From: an uncultured Verrucomicrobiota bacterium
GTDB taxonomy: Bacteria; Verrucomicrobiota; Verrucomicrobiia; Verrucomicrobiales; Verrucomicrobiaceae
DNA: 63,964 nt
Direction of reading: 5' to 3'
Assembly: GCA_903848465.1 (NCBI GenBank)
Contig: CAINGK010000212.1
Span: 1-63,964, forward strand
Under the pieces are notes generated by a model. It saw only the letters and a list, made by a program, of their open reading frames with translations, searched no databases and was not told where the DNA came from. Of the stretch, positions 54,901 to 63,825 are shown in pieces. The position numbers and the translations under genes are program-made. Within the stretch, counting starts at the first letter, position 1, and every line of letters begins with the position of its first letter.

Positions 54901-55308
54901 GACGACATCCTGCACCTGCCGCAGGGGAATGAGAAATTTGGCAAGGAACTGAAACTGCTCGATGCGGTGATGCACGTGATGGATGAAGCGGCGGGCATTC
55001 TTGACAAACCGGACACGGGCGCACCCGCGATAGCCGCGGAGACAGAGGCCATCGAGCTGCTGCTACAGGCGAAACGTCAGGGCAAGGGTGGCGGCAGCGG
55101 TGGCTCGAATCCCGGTGGCGGCGGTGGTGGGGCAAACGCCGGGGCTGCGCTGGCGGATCTGGGAGCAGGCACGGATGCCGATGCGAATGTGAACGCGCGC
55201 CCGGTCGGACAGGCGACCGGCAAGGCGGGGCGTGAGCTGCCGGAGGAATTTAAGACGGGACTGGACGCCTATTTCAACAAACTGGAAGCGGGAGGCGGGG
55301 CGAAATGA
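51967..55308 (+). CDS. Large membrane protein with coiled-coil/low-complexity regions
   Basis: The product has 1113 residues. Membrane segments near 25-48, 58-75 and 155-172 precede a long, charged body. About 600-780 is Gln/Pro/Lys-rich, low complexity. About 770-1050 is helical and acidic. Near 915 a Cys-rich SECKSCSSCSADS resembles a small metal-binding knuckle. The end is Gly-rich (GGGSGGSNPGGGGGG). It resembles the DUF4175-like giant proteins of PVC bacteria, which commonly follow MoxR/vWA genes. Function is unknown. The next gene starts within its stop (ATGA). Confidence 0.7.
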   Translation: MKTALPVILESKLADFRKRVWIVKLTEGLLAAAFGIVFSYILVFALDRVMETPVWLRATLLVAGAAVLGLGLPLKWHRWVWRQRSLEDAARLLKRTFPRLGDQLLGIVELAHVESGSAGRSERLVQAAMDQAAEAVKDKDFTHAVPEAKHYQWGWAAGGTALLAVAALTLVPDAAWNALARWATPWREVERFTFAKIEALPNRLVVPYAEPFDLKVQLNKDTRWSPATAKAQISEQPVVVSGLQSGAYPLAFPPQKEDAALSLSLGDVRKTVHVLPRTRPELMALSVRTRLPEYLKYQTEPMTEVRGGAVSVLKGAQASLEATASRELASAEVDGEAEKVSGAKVTTPFHPITADAEKHVMWKDRDGLTPREPLVLKINAIEDEAPRLAARRESQEQVVLDSEVVVFDLDVQDDFGILLTGLEWRSVNDDKTKGDKIAAAGEPEKKTLAAKATFCASRDGVEPQTLEIRAWAEDYLPKRKRAYSTAFMLHVLNKTDHALWLTEQFGKWLEAARESYEREQQLHATNKELRALNPTELDRPENRRKIAQQASAENANAARLGMLNQSGRSLVEQATRNDEFDAKRLESWATMLKSLQDIAAKRMPSVADLLKQSSNAQSGKPGQSTAANPPSNSTQQPSKEGKPGEGKAGQGKPSAPQIANGPDIPSASKGGKASTEEQKKDNMPSIADKEGSMSKAEPQAADPNAKPAPPKPSTMRLPTTQMAAAPGKKKDDKAEEKPQEQPPASQAQKKMQDALDEQKLLLAEFARVSDELGAILASLEASTFVKRLKAASRQQLVAAKDLNTKTLSAFGLEHKPVKDAAAIAENEKTQSETLRVIQSDLEAYFARKPDMHFKNIIGQMKETQAVKALSVLGEQAAVNLSGNSMAGAEFWADTLDRWAEEMVAASECKSCSSCSADSLPPEIVLKVMKSLRDEMKLRDETRELENAKAALKDGEHGKKSADLASKQFGIQANTRGAFDDILHLPQGNEKFGKELKLLDAVMHVMDEAAGILDKPDTGAPAIAAETEAIELLLQAKRQGKGGGSGGSNPGGGGGGANAGAALADLGAGTDADANVNARPVGQATGKAGRELPEEFKTGLDAYFNKLEAGGGAK

Positions 55309-57653
55309 TCAGGCTGTTGCTGCTAGCAATCGTACTTACCAGTTCTGGTGGGGCGCAGGCCCAGGCGCTGTCGCGTGCCGAATTGAAAAAGCCGCTGTCC
55401 GCAGCAGTCGAGAAGGTGCTGGCAGACTTTGTGCAGTTGTGCGCGCCCGAAAAGCAGAAGCAGCTCACGGCCCAAATGGAGGAGGTGGTCAAATCCATCG
55501 ACGACGCCGTCAAACTCTCGCCCGAGGAAAATCAGGCGCTGCAGGAGGAGTCGAAAAAGGTTGTGGAGCAGACGCTGAAAACCTGGCAGCCGCTGGCCTT
55601 GGTGATGATGCGCACCTATCTATCCCGCACTTCAGACACGGCCGCTATCAAGCACATCGGCGTTTGGAAACCGGAGGTGGCAGGCCCCAACGAGCCCATC
55701 GAAGGCTGGACACCGCCAGACGAAGATGCCGCCTGGCTTGCCGCATTGAAGTCAAAACTCGGCGATCAGCGGTATGCCGCTTGGCATGACTTGGATGTGA
55801 AAGCGAAGATGGAAGTGGATCAGGAAATATCCACCTACCTCGAGCGCTGGGTGCGCGAATCACGCGGGCCTATGAACGAAGAACTGCGGGCCAAAGTCGA
55901 GCTGATGAAGCAGAAGCTCAAGCTCACCGAGGCACAGCTTACCGCGTTGAACACAGCGGTCGAAAGCCTGCTCGACCATCTCTGTGACGCGGAGAAAAAA
56001 CGCGCCACCGACATGCTACGCACACTTTCTCGCGAGGCTCGTGAGCAACACATGAACCGTAACTTCTTCTACGTTCGCTTTGATCGCCCGCGTGGTGAGG
56101 CATGGGATAAAACTTGGAGTGAAGTGGTCGGTGGCGTGCTGCCAGCAGAAATGCTCACTGCATGGCGCAAGATCGACAAGGAGGAACGCACCAAGGCGGA
56201 GGCCGAGCTCACCGATATGATCAAACCTTCCGAGCAGCAGGCGGAGCAGCAGATGCGGATCGCGATGGACGCGGAGATCGACGGCATCGTCCTGACGCTG
56301 AATTTGACCAAGGCACGGCAGAAAGCGTTGGAGGAGTTGTCGAAGCAAGCGACCCAAGAAGCGCTGAAGCAGGCACGCAAGGGCTGGCTGGAGCAGGCGA
56401 AAAACTACTCGGTCACAGAGCGTAAGCGGATGCGTGGCAACTTGTACTTTGGCATTAACGAAGACAAGCAGGCCATCAAGCAGCCGATGTGGATTGAGGG
56501 AATCAAGAAGCTGCTGACGGACGCCGAACGCACACGCATGGCGGCTGAAAACAAGCAGCGCGAACTGCGCAGCGCCCTGGCAATTTCACGCGTCTGCCTG
56601 GAGGAAATGGACAAGATGCTCGCGCTGTCTCAGAATCAGCGCACGATACTGGAGCCGCTGCTGGTGGAACTCATGCAGCCGCTCATGGAGATGCGCCGCC
56701 AGAACTACTGGAACTACACTCCTTCCCAACTGTTTCAGTATGCGGGCAAAATGAATGAAGCCAAGCTGCGCGCCATTTTGGACGATGTACAGTTGAAACG
56801 CTGGCAGGAATTGATCGCCTCAAACAACGGCTCAGCACGCAACAACCTGCCCGACTTGAATGGTCCTTTCCCCGAAGTGCCGGACATGCAGGTAGCGATC
56901 TCGCAGCACCTGTACAAAATGTATCTGGCAGAGCGCAGCCGGACACTCGCAGCGATGATGCCCCAGGTGGAGGAGGCTACGCGCCTGCTCTCTTTGCCCG
57001 CACCGGTCGTCGCCAAACTCACCACAGCGGCTAAAGGAGCGGTGGAAACCAGTCTGGAGAACTATCGGCAATTTGTCGAAAACCTCGTGCGACAGAGCGT
57101 GCAGACTGCCACTCCGAAAAACCTCCTACAGACATTGGCAGGTACGGAACGTGCGAATTTCAGTCGTAATGAAACCAAGCCGCAAAACACGGAGCTGTGG
57201 AAAACGACGCTACAGACCACGCTGACTGAAGCACAGCAGAAAACGATTCAGCAGTCTGCTGATGAGCGGCACAACTATCGGCTGAAGGCCATGGCCGCGA
57301 TGAGCACCTCCGAACTGGACCGCCGCCGCAAGCTTTCCGCAGATCAATGCAGCAAGATCGAAACCGCCCTCCAGAAGGTGCTGGCTGGCTACCTCCCCGA
57401 CATCGAACGTTACATGTCCTTCCAGTGGTTTTTGCAATACTACTATGCCCTGGTGCCGCTAGCTGGCGTGGAAGATAAGGAGATGCAGGCGATCCTGACA
57501 CCGGAGCAGTGGAAGCTGTTCAAGGAGCGTGACCTGCCCGACGCACTGCAGTACTGGGAAGGCATCAAGAACAATCACGAGCAACGCCTGAAGCAGGCCG
57601 TGCGCGGCAAGGGCAACCAGCCCATCATCAATGGTGGACTCATCATTGAGTAA
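55305..57653 (+). CDS. Exported helical repeat protein
   Basis: The product has 782 residues with a signal peptide (about 1-20, AQAQA). The mature protein is almost entirely helical and charged, e.g. KAKMEVDQEISTYLERW and KAEAELTDMIKPSEQQAEQQ, suggesting an extended coiled or armadillo-like scaffold. No family is recognised. A clear Shine-Dalgarno (GGGAGGCGGGG) precedes it, and it overlaps the previous stop by 4 bp. Confidence 0.65.
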   Translation: MIRLLLLAIVLTSSGGAQAQALSRAELKKPLSAAVEKVLADFVQLCAPEKQKQLTAQMEEVVKSIDDAVKLSPEENQALQEESKKVVEQTLKTWQPLALVMMRTYLSRTSDTAAIKHIGVWKPEVAGPNEPIEGWTPPDEDAAWLAALKSKLGDQRYAAWHDLDVKAKMEVDQEISTYLERWVRESRGPMNEELRAKVELMKQKLKLTEAQLTALNTAVESLLDHLCDAEKKRATDMLRTLSREAREQHMNRNFFYVRFDRPRGEAWDKTWSEVVGGVLPAEMLTAWRKIDKEERTKAEAELTDMIKPSEQQAEQQMRIAMDAEIDGIVLTLNLTKARQKALEELSKQATQEALKQARKGWLEQAKNYSVTERKRMRGNLYFGINEDKQAIKQPMWIEGIKKLLTDAERTRMAAENKQRELRSALAISRVCLEEMDKMLALSQNQRTILEPLLVELMQPLMEMRRQNYWNYTPSQLFQYAGKMNEAKLRAILDDVQLKRWQELIASNNGSARNNLPDLNGPFPEVPDMQVAISQHLYKMYLAERSRTLAAMMPQVEEATRLLSLPAPVVAKLTTAAKGAVETSLENYRQFVENLVRQSVQTATPKNLLQTLAGTERANFSRNETKPQNTELWKTTLQTTLTEAQQKTIQQSADERHNYRLKAMAAMSTSELDRRRKLSADQCSKIETALQKVLAGYLPDIERYMSFQWFLQYYYALVPLAGVEDKEMQAILTPEQWKLFKERDLPDALQYWEGIKNNHEQRLKQAVRGKGNQPIINGGLIIE

Positions 57654-57674
57654 TGACCGAATGACGAACTATCC

Positions 57675-58748
57675 ATGACGAAGCTCCCACCTATTCGCCG
57701 TAGCCAGTTCCGAATTTCGACATTCGGACTTCATTCCTCGTGCCTCATTCTGGTTTCGTCATTCCAGCTACTTACCTCAAACGCGATCTCGCAGGATCCC
57801 TCTTTGAGATTCGGCGGCGCGATCCCGCAGGAAGTCGAAACCGTCTATGAGCGCGGGCTGGCATGGCTCGCATCTAAACAAAGCGAGGGCGGAAGCTGGC
57901 AGGGTGGTCATGATGGCGCGGGCATTGACGGCATCTGCCTCATGGCCTTTCTCGCAAGTGGTGAAGACCCGAACTTCGGTCGTTATGCGTCGAACGTCCG
58001 CCGCGCGCTGCGTGCGATCATCAGCAGTCAGGATGCAGACAGCGGCTACCTGCCCAACAGCATGTACCACCATGGCTTTGCCATGCTCTCTCTCTCTGAA
58101 GCCTACGGCGCGGTGGATGAATCCCTGCTCTGGGAAGGCGGCAAGCCGGTGCGCACCATCGGGCAGGCGCTTGATCTCGCGATCCGCTGTGCTGACACCG
58201 CGCAGAAGGCGAACCGCTGGGGCGGCTGGCGCTACACGCCCAACGCTACGGATGCCGACACTTCGGTGACCGGCGCGGTTTTGATGGGGCTGCTCGCTGC
58301 TCGAAACGCCGGCATGGCCGTCTCGGATGAAGTCATCAACACCGCGCTGGAATACATGAAGCGCAGTACTGGCAAGGATGGCAGCGTGGTCTATGCGGGT
58401 GGTTTCGGCGGCTTTGGCGAGTCGATGAACCGCAGTGCCATCGCCACACTCGTGGCCGCCGTGTCCAAGCACAAGGACAGCGACGAATTCAAGGCCACGC
58501 TCAAGCACATCACCGACCGCCTGGAGCACAACGAGAGCAGCTACAAAGAATACTTCCGCTACTACATGGCGCAGGCCTTGTTCCAGGGTGACTATGCCTC
58601 CTGGCAAAAGTGGAACGCTGCCACGGCACGCGTGCTGGCCGAAAGCCAGGCTGCGGACGGCAGCTTTGGCAGTGGCCCGTATGAAACTGGCATGTCGCTG
58701 CTGGCCCTGGCCCTGAACTACCGTTTCCTGCCCATCTATGAACGCTAA
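57675..58748 (+). CDS. Exported prenyltransferase/squalene-cyclase-fold protein
   Basis: The product has 357 residues. After a signal-like N-terminus (about 18-40), the rest has the alpha-alpha toroid repeats of the prenyltransferase and squalene-oxidase repeat family: GLAWLASKQSEGGSWQGG, SQDADSGYLPNSMYHHGFAMLSL, and SQAADGSFGSGPYETGMSLLAL. It probably binds a ligand or peptide rather than making hopanoids, since the catalytic DxDD of cyclases is absent. Residues about 10-38 are encoded by a dispersed repeat (57711-57765). Confidence 0.8.
   Translation: MTKLPPIRRSQFRISTFGLHSSCLILVSSFQLLTSNAISQDPSLRFGGAIPQEVETVYERGLAWLASKQSEGGSWQGGHDGAGIDGICLMAFLASGEDPNFGRYASNVRRALRAIISSQDADSGYLPNSMYHHGFAMLSLSEAYGAVDESLLWEGGKPVRTIGQALDLAIRCADTAQKANRWGGWRYTPNATDADTSVTGAVLMGLLAARNAGMAVSDEVINTALEYMKRSTGKDGSVVYAGGFGGFGESMNRSAIATLVAAVSKHKDSDEFKATLKHITDRLEHNESSYKEYFRYYMAQALFQGDYASWQKWNAATARVLAESQAADGSFGSGPYETGMSLLALALNYRFLPIYER
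57711..57765 (+). repeat. Dispersed CATTCG-type repeat encoding a signal peptide
   Basis: Words such as TTTCGACATTCGG, CTTCATTCCTCG and TTTCGTCATTCC recur here in the plus strand. The opposite sense occurs at 37723-37772. Here the element lies inside the coding sequence and encodes most of the signal-peptide region of the prenyltransferase-fold protein. Confidence 0.5.
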
Positions 58749-61700
58749 ACACCTCGTCTCTGCGCTGCTGCTGGCGGGCACTTGCGGCCACGCTTCCGAA
58801 CTGCACTGGCAAAATGGCGAGTGGGTCAGTGGTCATTTCGTGGGCGCTGAGGCCGGGCATGTGATCTGGCGCAGCCCCATGTTCAGTGAGGATTTTCAGG
58901 TGCGCATGGACGTGCTTAAACGCATCAACCGCTTCAAGACGGATGCCAAAACGGAGGAGCCTTTCAGCATCCGCCTCGCGGACGGCAGCCGTCTGTATGG
59001 TGCCATCACCGGACTGGATGCGAAGACAGTGAACGTGAAGTCCGCGCGCTTTGGCAGCATCCGCGTACAGCGGGAGGCGGTGGTGAGCTTGCAGCGCCTG
59101 AAGGCCGAAGGCTCCCCACTGCCCGCACTGACTGGCACCAGCGGCTGGGCCGAAACCAGCCCGAAGAACGGCGGCGTAGAAATCAAGGAGAAGCTCTGGC
59201 GCATGGTGCCTGGGGCCGCATTGCAGCAGGTCGGCTGGAACCACCGCGTCACCCTTCCCGTACAGGCACCCGAGCTGGTGGAAATGCAGTTCACCCTGAG
59301 TTCCACCGTGCGGCCGGAGTTTAAGATCGAACTCAAGGCTCCCGGCCAGGAGCGCATGATCGTGGAGACCTGGGTGGATGATGTCGTGCTGCAAGGCCGC
59401 GTGTTTGAAAACGTGGAAAAGCTCGGCGACGATGCGCGGCGCATTACGCTGACGCTCTTTTGGAACCGTGAAACCGGACTTTGTGCGATCTATGGTGCCA
59501 ACGGCCGCAAGCTGGCGGAGACGAGCAAGCCGCCCGTGGAAGCAGCCGAGCCAGAACCCGAAGCGAAGACTGAAGAGAAAAAACCGGCGGCGAAGGCGGG
59601 TGGCGGTGGTCTTTTTGGTGCGCTGATTGGAGCGGTGCAAGGTGTTGTCCAAGGCCGGGCCGAGGCTGTGGCGCAGGCAAGGTCGCGTAATGACGACGAA
59701 GCTGGTGACGTGAACCCCACTGGGTTAACCGTGTTGAACAAAGGCCCTGACCTTACCCTGGAGGCGCTGCGCATTCGTGCATGGGATGGCACCCTGCCGA
59801 CGGACATCACCGATGTGAGGCCCCGCATCGAACTAACCAACGGGCACTACCTCAAAGCGAAAGCGGTGCGCGCTGATGCCAATGCTATGACGGTGCGGGA
59901 ACTCAATGGTAAGGAATCCAGTCTGCCATGGGACCAAGTGCTGGCGGTGGAAATGACACCGACTGCCTCGCCGTTTTTCCAGGCCGCGCCACCGCTCACC
60001 GAAATGTGGTTCACGGATGGTGAATGGGTCAATGGCACACTGCAGCAAGTGCGCAATGATGTGGCTACCCTCAAAACCACCTTTTCCGCAGCACCGGTGA
60101 ATTTCAAAATCACGGAACTGCACCACTTGGAGTTCAAAGGCTTCGAGACCCAAGACAAGCCGGTTGATCTGGCGACACTCGACACACTCACCCTCAATAA
60201 AAGCGTCCTGCATGGCACGCTCGATGCCGGTGGTGGGGCACAGCCGCGCTGGCAGCCGGTCGGTGCCCTCAAGCCGGTTCCCATGGCCAGCGCGGGCGAG
60301 CTAGAAATCACCCGTGCGGTGGCAGAGCAGCCCGTAGGCATGCGCAGCGAAGCCTTGTTTTACCTGCAAGAAGGCGATGTGGTACCTGGAAAGCTGCGTG
60401 CCATTGATGCAAAACAGGTAGATCTGACATCCGACGTGGCAGCGGTGAAACATCTGCCCGCCGATAAAATCCAGGCGATTCAGTTCGGTAGTGCCTCTTT
60501 GAACCTCGACGGTTTCGAAGATCCAGGCTGGCAACGGGCACGAGGCGTCGCTGAGCAGGTGACGCGCAACGGTAAGGCTGGACTTGATTTCCAAGCTGGC
60601 GGTTCCTGGGGACATCCTGCCTTCATGCAGGTGAATGAAATCAACTTCACCCTGCTCAACAGCGGCTTTTCCGCCCTGCGCATGCGTTTGTTCTGCGACG
60701 GTATCAATTCCGCCTCTAAAAGCACGAACCTGCTGTTTGGCCACATGGGCAACGAGGTGATTTTCGGCCTCGAATCCAACGGTGACCAGATGGATCGGCA
60801 GTTCCGCCTGCGCTCCAGCGGAGCCATGCCCATCCACATCGCCATCGCGGAGAACGCGGTCGAAGTTTTCTTCAATGGCGTCTCTGCCCGCAAAATCCTG
60901 CTCAATCCGAAGACGCGCTCCGGCAGCGGCATCATCATCGAGCCCTTCAGCCTGTGGGGAAATGGTGAGCGCGAAGTCAAGATCAGTGGCTTCAGCGCAC
61001 GCATCGCTCCCGGTCGTGTGGCCGTGCCGCTGGTGGATGCGCGGGCCAAGGAGCATACGCTCACCGTCCCACGCTTCCGCAAAGAAGACCCGCCCCGGCA
61101 TGCGCTGCTCGCGGCGAATGGCGATCTGCTGCGCGGCGTGATCGAAGCCGCCACAGCGGAGCATTTTGCCATCCGCTCGGGCATGGAGACGATCCAGGTG
61201 CCGCGTAGCCGCGTGAAAGCCGCCGTGTGGCTGATCAAACCTGTGGACGCAGTGAGCGCCGCCTTTGAAGCTCGCGACAAAGAAGGTGCGCCGCCGGTCA
61301 TCACCCATTGGCTGCTGCTGAACAACGGCGGACGCCTTGGGTTGAAGGTGGATCGCTTTGCCGAAGATGCGGTGTTTGGCACCAGCCCTCTGCTTGGCGA
61401 CTGCCGCGTGCCGCTGCCGCAGATTCATGTGATCCGCAGCACCTCCCCGCCAGACAGCGCCGCCATGCTGGCCCTGCGTGAGTGGAAATTGCAATTCGCC
61501 CCAGAGCCCGTGCTGCCCGAATCTGGCGGTCAAAGCTCGCCGCTGCTCCATCAAGACGCGAAGACGTTCAAACTACCGCTGCTCGGCGGTGACGACTTTG
61601 ATCTCACCGAGGAGAAAGGCAAAGTCATCGTCCTCGACTTCTGGGCCACCTGGTGCGGCCCCTGCATCAAATCACTGCCGCAGTTGATCGATGAAATGTC

Positions 61701-61968
61701 CGCCTTCGATCCCAAGCGGGTACGCTTCATCGGCGTCAATCAGGCGGAAGACAAGGAGACCGTGAAAACCTTCCTCGCCACCCGTGGCTGGAAGTTTGAA
61801 GTGGCCTTGGATGCCAACCAGCGCGTCGGCCAGAGCTTCGGCGTCGAAGGCATCCCCCATACCGTCGTCATCGGCCCGGACGGCAAGGTGGCCTACGTGA
61901 AGACGGGTTATGAAGCTGATGGTGCCAAGCAGGTCGCGGAGGCGGTGAAGAAGCTGCTGAAGAAGTAA
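58738..61968 (+). CDS. Giant exported protein with C-terminal TlpA-like thioredoxin domain
   Basis: The product has 1076 residues. A signal peptide (about 1-19, CGHASEL) is followed by a long beta-rich region containing several repeats of the type LHWQNGEWVSGHFVGAEA, MWFTDGEWVNGTL and LYLQEGDVVPGKL, and a disordered Glu/Ala linker near 265-290. The C-terminus (about 930-1076) is a TlpA/thioredoxin domain with FWATWCGPCIKS. It probably reduces or reshuffles disulfides in the periplasm as part of the extended operon. It overlaps the preceding gene by 11 bp. Confidence 0.8.
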   Translation: MNAKHLVSALLLAGTCGHASELHWQNGEWVSGHFVGAEAGHVIWRSPMFSEDFQVRMDVLKRINRFKTDAKTEEPFSIRLADGSRLYGAITGLDAKTVNVKSARFGSIRVQREAVVSLQRLKAEGSPLPALTGTSGWAETSPKNGGVEIKEKLWRMVPGAALQQVGWNHRVTLPVQAPELVEMQFTLSSTVRPEFKIELKAPGQERMIVETWVDDVVLQGRVFENVEKLGDDARRITLTLFWNRETGLCAIYGANGRKLAETSKPPVEAAEPEPEAKTEEKKPAAKAGGGGLFGALIGAVQGVVQGRAEAVAQARSRNDDEAGDVNPTGLTVLNKGPDLTLEALRIRAWDGTLPTDITDVRPRIELTNGHYLKAKAVRADANAMTVRELNGKESSLPWDQVLAVEMTPTASPFFQAAPPLTEMWFTDGEWVNGTLQQVRNDVATLKTTFSAAPVNFKITELHHLEFKGFETQDKPVDLATLDTLTLNKSVLHGTLDAGGGAQPRWQPVGALKPVPMASAGELEITRAVAEQPVGMRSEALFYLQEGDVVPGKLRAIDAKQVDLTSDVAAVKHLPADKIQAIQFGSASLNLDGFEDPGWQRARGVAEQVTRNGKAGLDFQAGGSWGHPAFMQVNEINFTLLNSGFSALRMRLFCDGINSASKSTNLLFGHMGNEVIFGLESNGDQMDRQFRLRSSGAMPIHIAIAENAVEVFFNGVSARKILLNPKTRSGSGIIIEPFSLWGNGEREVKISGFSARIAPGRVAVPLVDARAKEHTLTVPRFRKEDPPRHALLAANGDLLRGVIEAATAEHFAIRSGMETIQVPRSRVKAAVWLIKPVDAVSAAFEARDKEGAPPVITHWLLLNNGGRLGLKVDRFAEDAVFGTSPLLGDCRVPLPQIHVIRSTSPPDSAAMLALREWKLQFAPEPVLPESGGQSSPLLHQDAKTFKLPLLGGDDFDLTEEKGKVIVLDFWATWCGPCIKSLPQLIDEMSAFDPKRVRFIGVNQAEDKETVKTFLATRGWKFEVALDANQRVGQSFGVEGIPHTVVIGPDGKVAYVKTGYEADGAKQVAEAVKKLLKK

Positions 61969-62089
61969 GGCATTCGGCAGGCCCTTGATGTGGTGCTCTA
62001 TATCAAGCCGGGTTCTTGGAACAGGCGCGGCCGCAAACAACTGCATGATTGGAGCAAGGTTATGCTATTCTGAAAACTACCCAAGCACC

Positions 62090-63352
62090 ATGCCATCTCT
62101 TCCGGCCCTGACCGCCCTCGACCAGCAGCACCTCTGGCACCCTTTTACCCCCATGCGGCCGTGGTGCGCGCCAGAGCACACCCCGCTTCTGCTGGTGGCG
62201 GGGCAGGGCTGCACCCTGCGCGACCAGTTTGGCCGCGAGTACCTCGACGGCAACGCCTCGATCTGGACCAATGTCCATGGTCACACGCACCCCACCATCA
62301 ATGCGGCGATCATCGCGCAGCTCGGCAAAGTGGCGCACACGTCCTTTCTCGGCTTCACCCATGAACCGGCGATCCGCCTGGCGAAGGAACTCGTCGAGCT
62401 GCTGCCGGGCGGTAAAATCACGCGCGCCTTTTTCACCGACAACGGCTCCACCGCCATCGAGTCCGCTGTGCGCATGGCCTTGCAGTACTGGAAGCAGAAC
62501 GGCAGGCCGGAGCGCGACACCCTCGTGGCCTTTGACCGCGCCTACCACGGCGATACGCTCGGCGCAGCGAGCCTGGGGGGCATCCCGCTGTTCAAGGGCA
62601 GCGGCAATGATTTCGGCTACCGCGTCATCACAGTCCCGTCGCTGGAGGCGCTGGACTCCCTGACTGCGAACGAGCGGGGCCGCATCGCCGCCGTGGTCAT
62701 TGAACCCCTCATCCAAGGGGCCGCTGGCATGCGCCTCTGGCCGCAGGGCATGCTGAAAGCACTGGATGCCTGGTGCGCAGAGCAGGACGTTTTTTTGATC
62801 CTCGACGAGGTGATGACTGGCTTTGGCCGCACGGGGAAGATGTTTGCCTGCGAGCATGAAGGCGTCGTGCCGGATTTCCTCTGTCTGGCGAAGGGTCTCA
62901 CGGGCGGGTACCTGCCCCTGGCGGTCACGCTGACGACGGAGCGCGTGTTTGAGGGCTTTCTGGGCGAGCCGCACGAAGGCCGCACCTTTTTCTACGGCCA
63001 CAGCTACGCCGGAAGTCAGCTCGGCTGCGCCGCTGCGCTGGCCAGTCTGCAGGTGTTCCGCGACGAGCGAGTGCTGGAGCAACTGCCGGGAAAAATCACC
63101 CACCTCGGTGCGCTGATGGCCGACCTGCCCGGATTCCGTCAGTGCGGCATGATCGCGGCCATGACGATTGATTCGCCCGATCTGAGCCTCGGCGCGCAAG
63201 TCTGCCTAGCCGCCCGCAAGCACGGCCTGCTGACGCGCCCCATCGGCAACACGATCGTGCTGATGCCGCCGCTCTGCGTCACGCAGGAGGAAATCGGGCG
63301 CATGGTGGCGGCGCTTCGGGCGGCTCTGGAGGAGCACGGCGCTTATGCCTAA
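62090..63352 (+). CDS. bioA: Adenosylmethionine-8-amino-7-oxononanoate aminotransferase
   Basis: The product has 420 residues from MPSLPALTALDQQHLWHPFT, the classic BioA start. BioA transfers the amino group of S-adenosylmethionine to KAPA in biotin synthesis. Motifs: NASIWTNVHGHTHP, TDNGSTAIESAVRMALQYW, FDRAYHGDTLGAASLGG, IEPLIQGAAGM, ILDEVMTGFGRTG and the PLP lysine in CLAKGLTGGYLPLA. No other bio gene is adjacent. A longer frame upstream to 61985 was rejected. Confidence 0.95.
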   Translation: MPSLPALTALDQQHLWHPFTPMRPWCAPEHTPLLLVAGQGCTLRDQFGREYLDGNASIWTNVHGHTHPTINAAIIAQLGKVAHTSFLGFTHEPAIRLAKELVELLPGGKITRAFFTDNGSTAIESAVRMALQYWKQNGRPERDTLVAFDRAYHGDTLGAASLGGIPLFKGSGNDFGYRVITVPSLEALDSLTANERGRIAAVVIEPLIQGAAGMRLWPQGMLKALDAWCAEQDVFLILDEVMTGFGRTGKMFACEHEGVVPDFLCLAKGLTGGYLPLAVTLTTERVFEGFLGEPHEGRTFFYGHSYAGSQLGCAAALASLQVFRDERVLEQLPGKITHLGALMADLPGFRQCGMIAAMTIDSPDLSLGAQVCLAARKHGLLTRPIGNTIVLMPPLCVTQEEIGRMVAALRAALEEHGAYA

Positions 63353-63825
63353 GCCGCACACCCCACGGAGCGCCGCTAGAGCATTTTCAATCATTTTGTG
63401 TCCGACCAATTCAGGGCAGCCATATCGGTTCTCCCTCTCCCCGCCCCTGGCATACGACGATAAGGCCAATTTTCCTTCGGGGAGAGGGGACGACGGGCAA
63501 CCATCGTCAGCCTGGGATACCCCCCTCACCCTTACCTCTCCCCAAAGGGCGTCTTGGGCTTTGTCATTTCATGGGTGGGAAGAGGGGAATCGTTTTTTTC
63601 TCACGATGATATGAGCTTGGAAGGCTATAAATTAAAATGCTTTAAGCCGCTCCCGCCTTGCCGTTGGGGTCGCTGCACCCGCCGGATAAAAACCGACCAT
63701 TTTTTCGAAAACGTGTTTATGCTCACCGCATGCGCGAACGTATGTCTGCCAGAAATGCGGCAATCATCCTGACTGGCCTTGTGGCATAGACTTGCCTGCC
63801 CTGGGGATGCGCTTGCCCACCGCGA
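63353..63825. other. Repeat-rich intergenic region without a gene
   Basis: It contains an inverted repeat CCCTCTCCCCG / CGGGGAGAGGG (about 63435-63488) with an additional CTCTCCCC word downstream. The rest is AT-rich with no convincing open frame. Confidence 0.5.
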
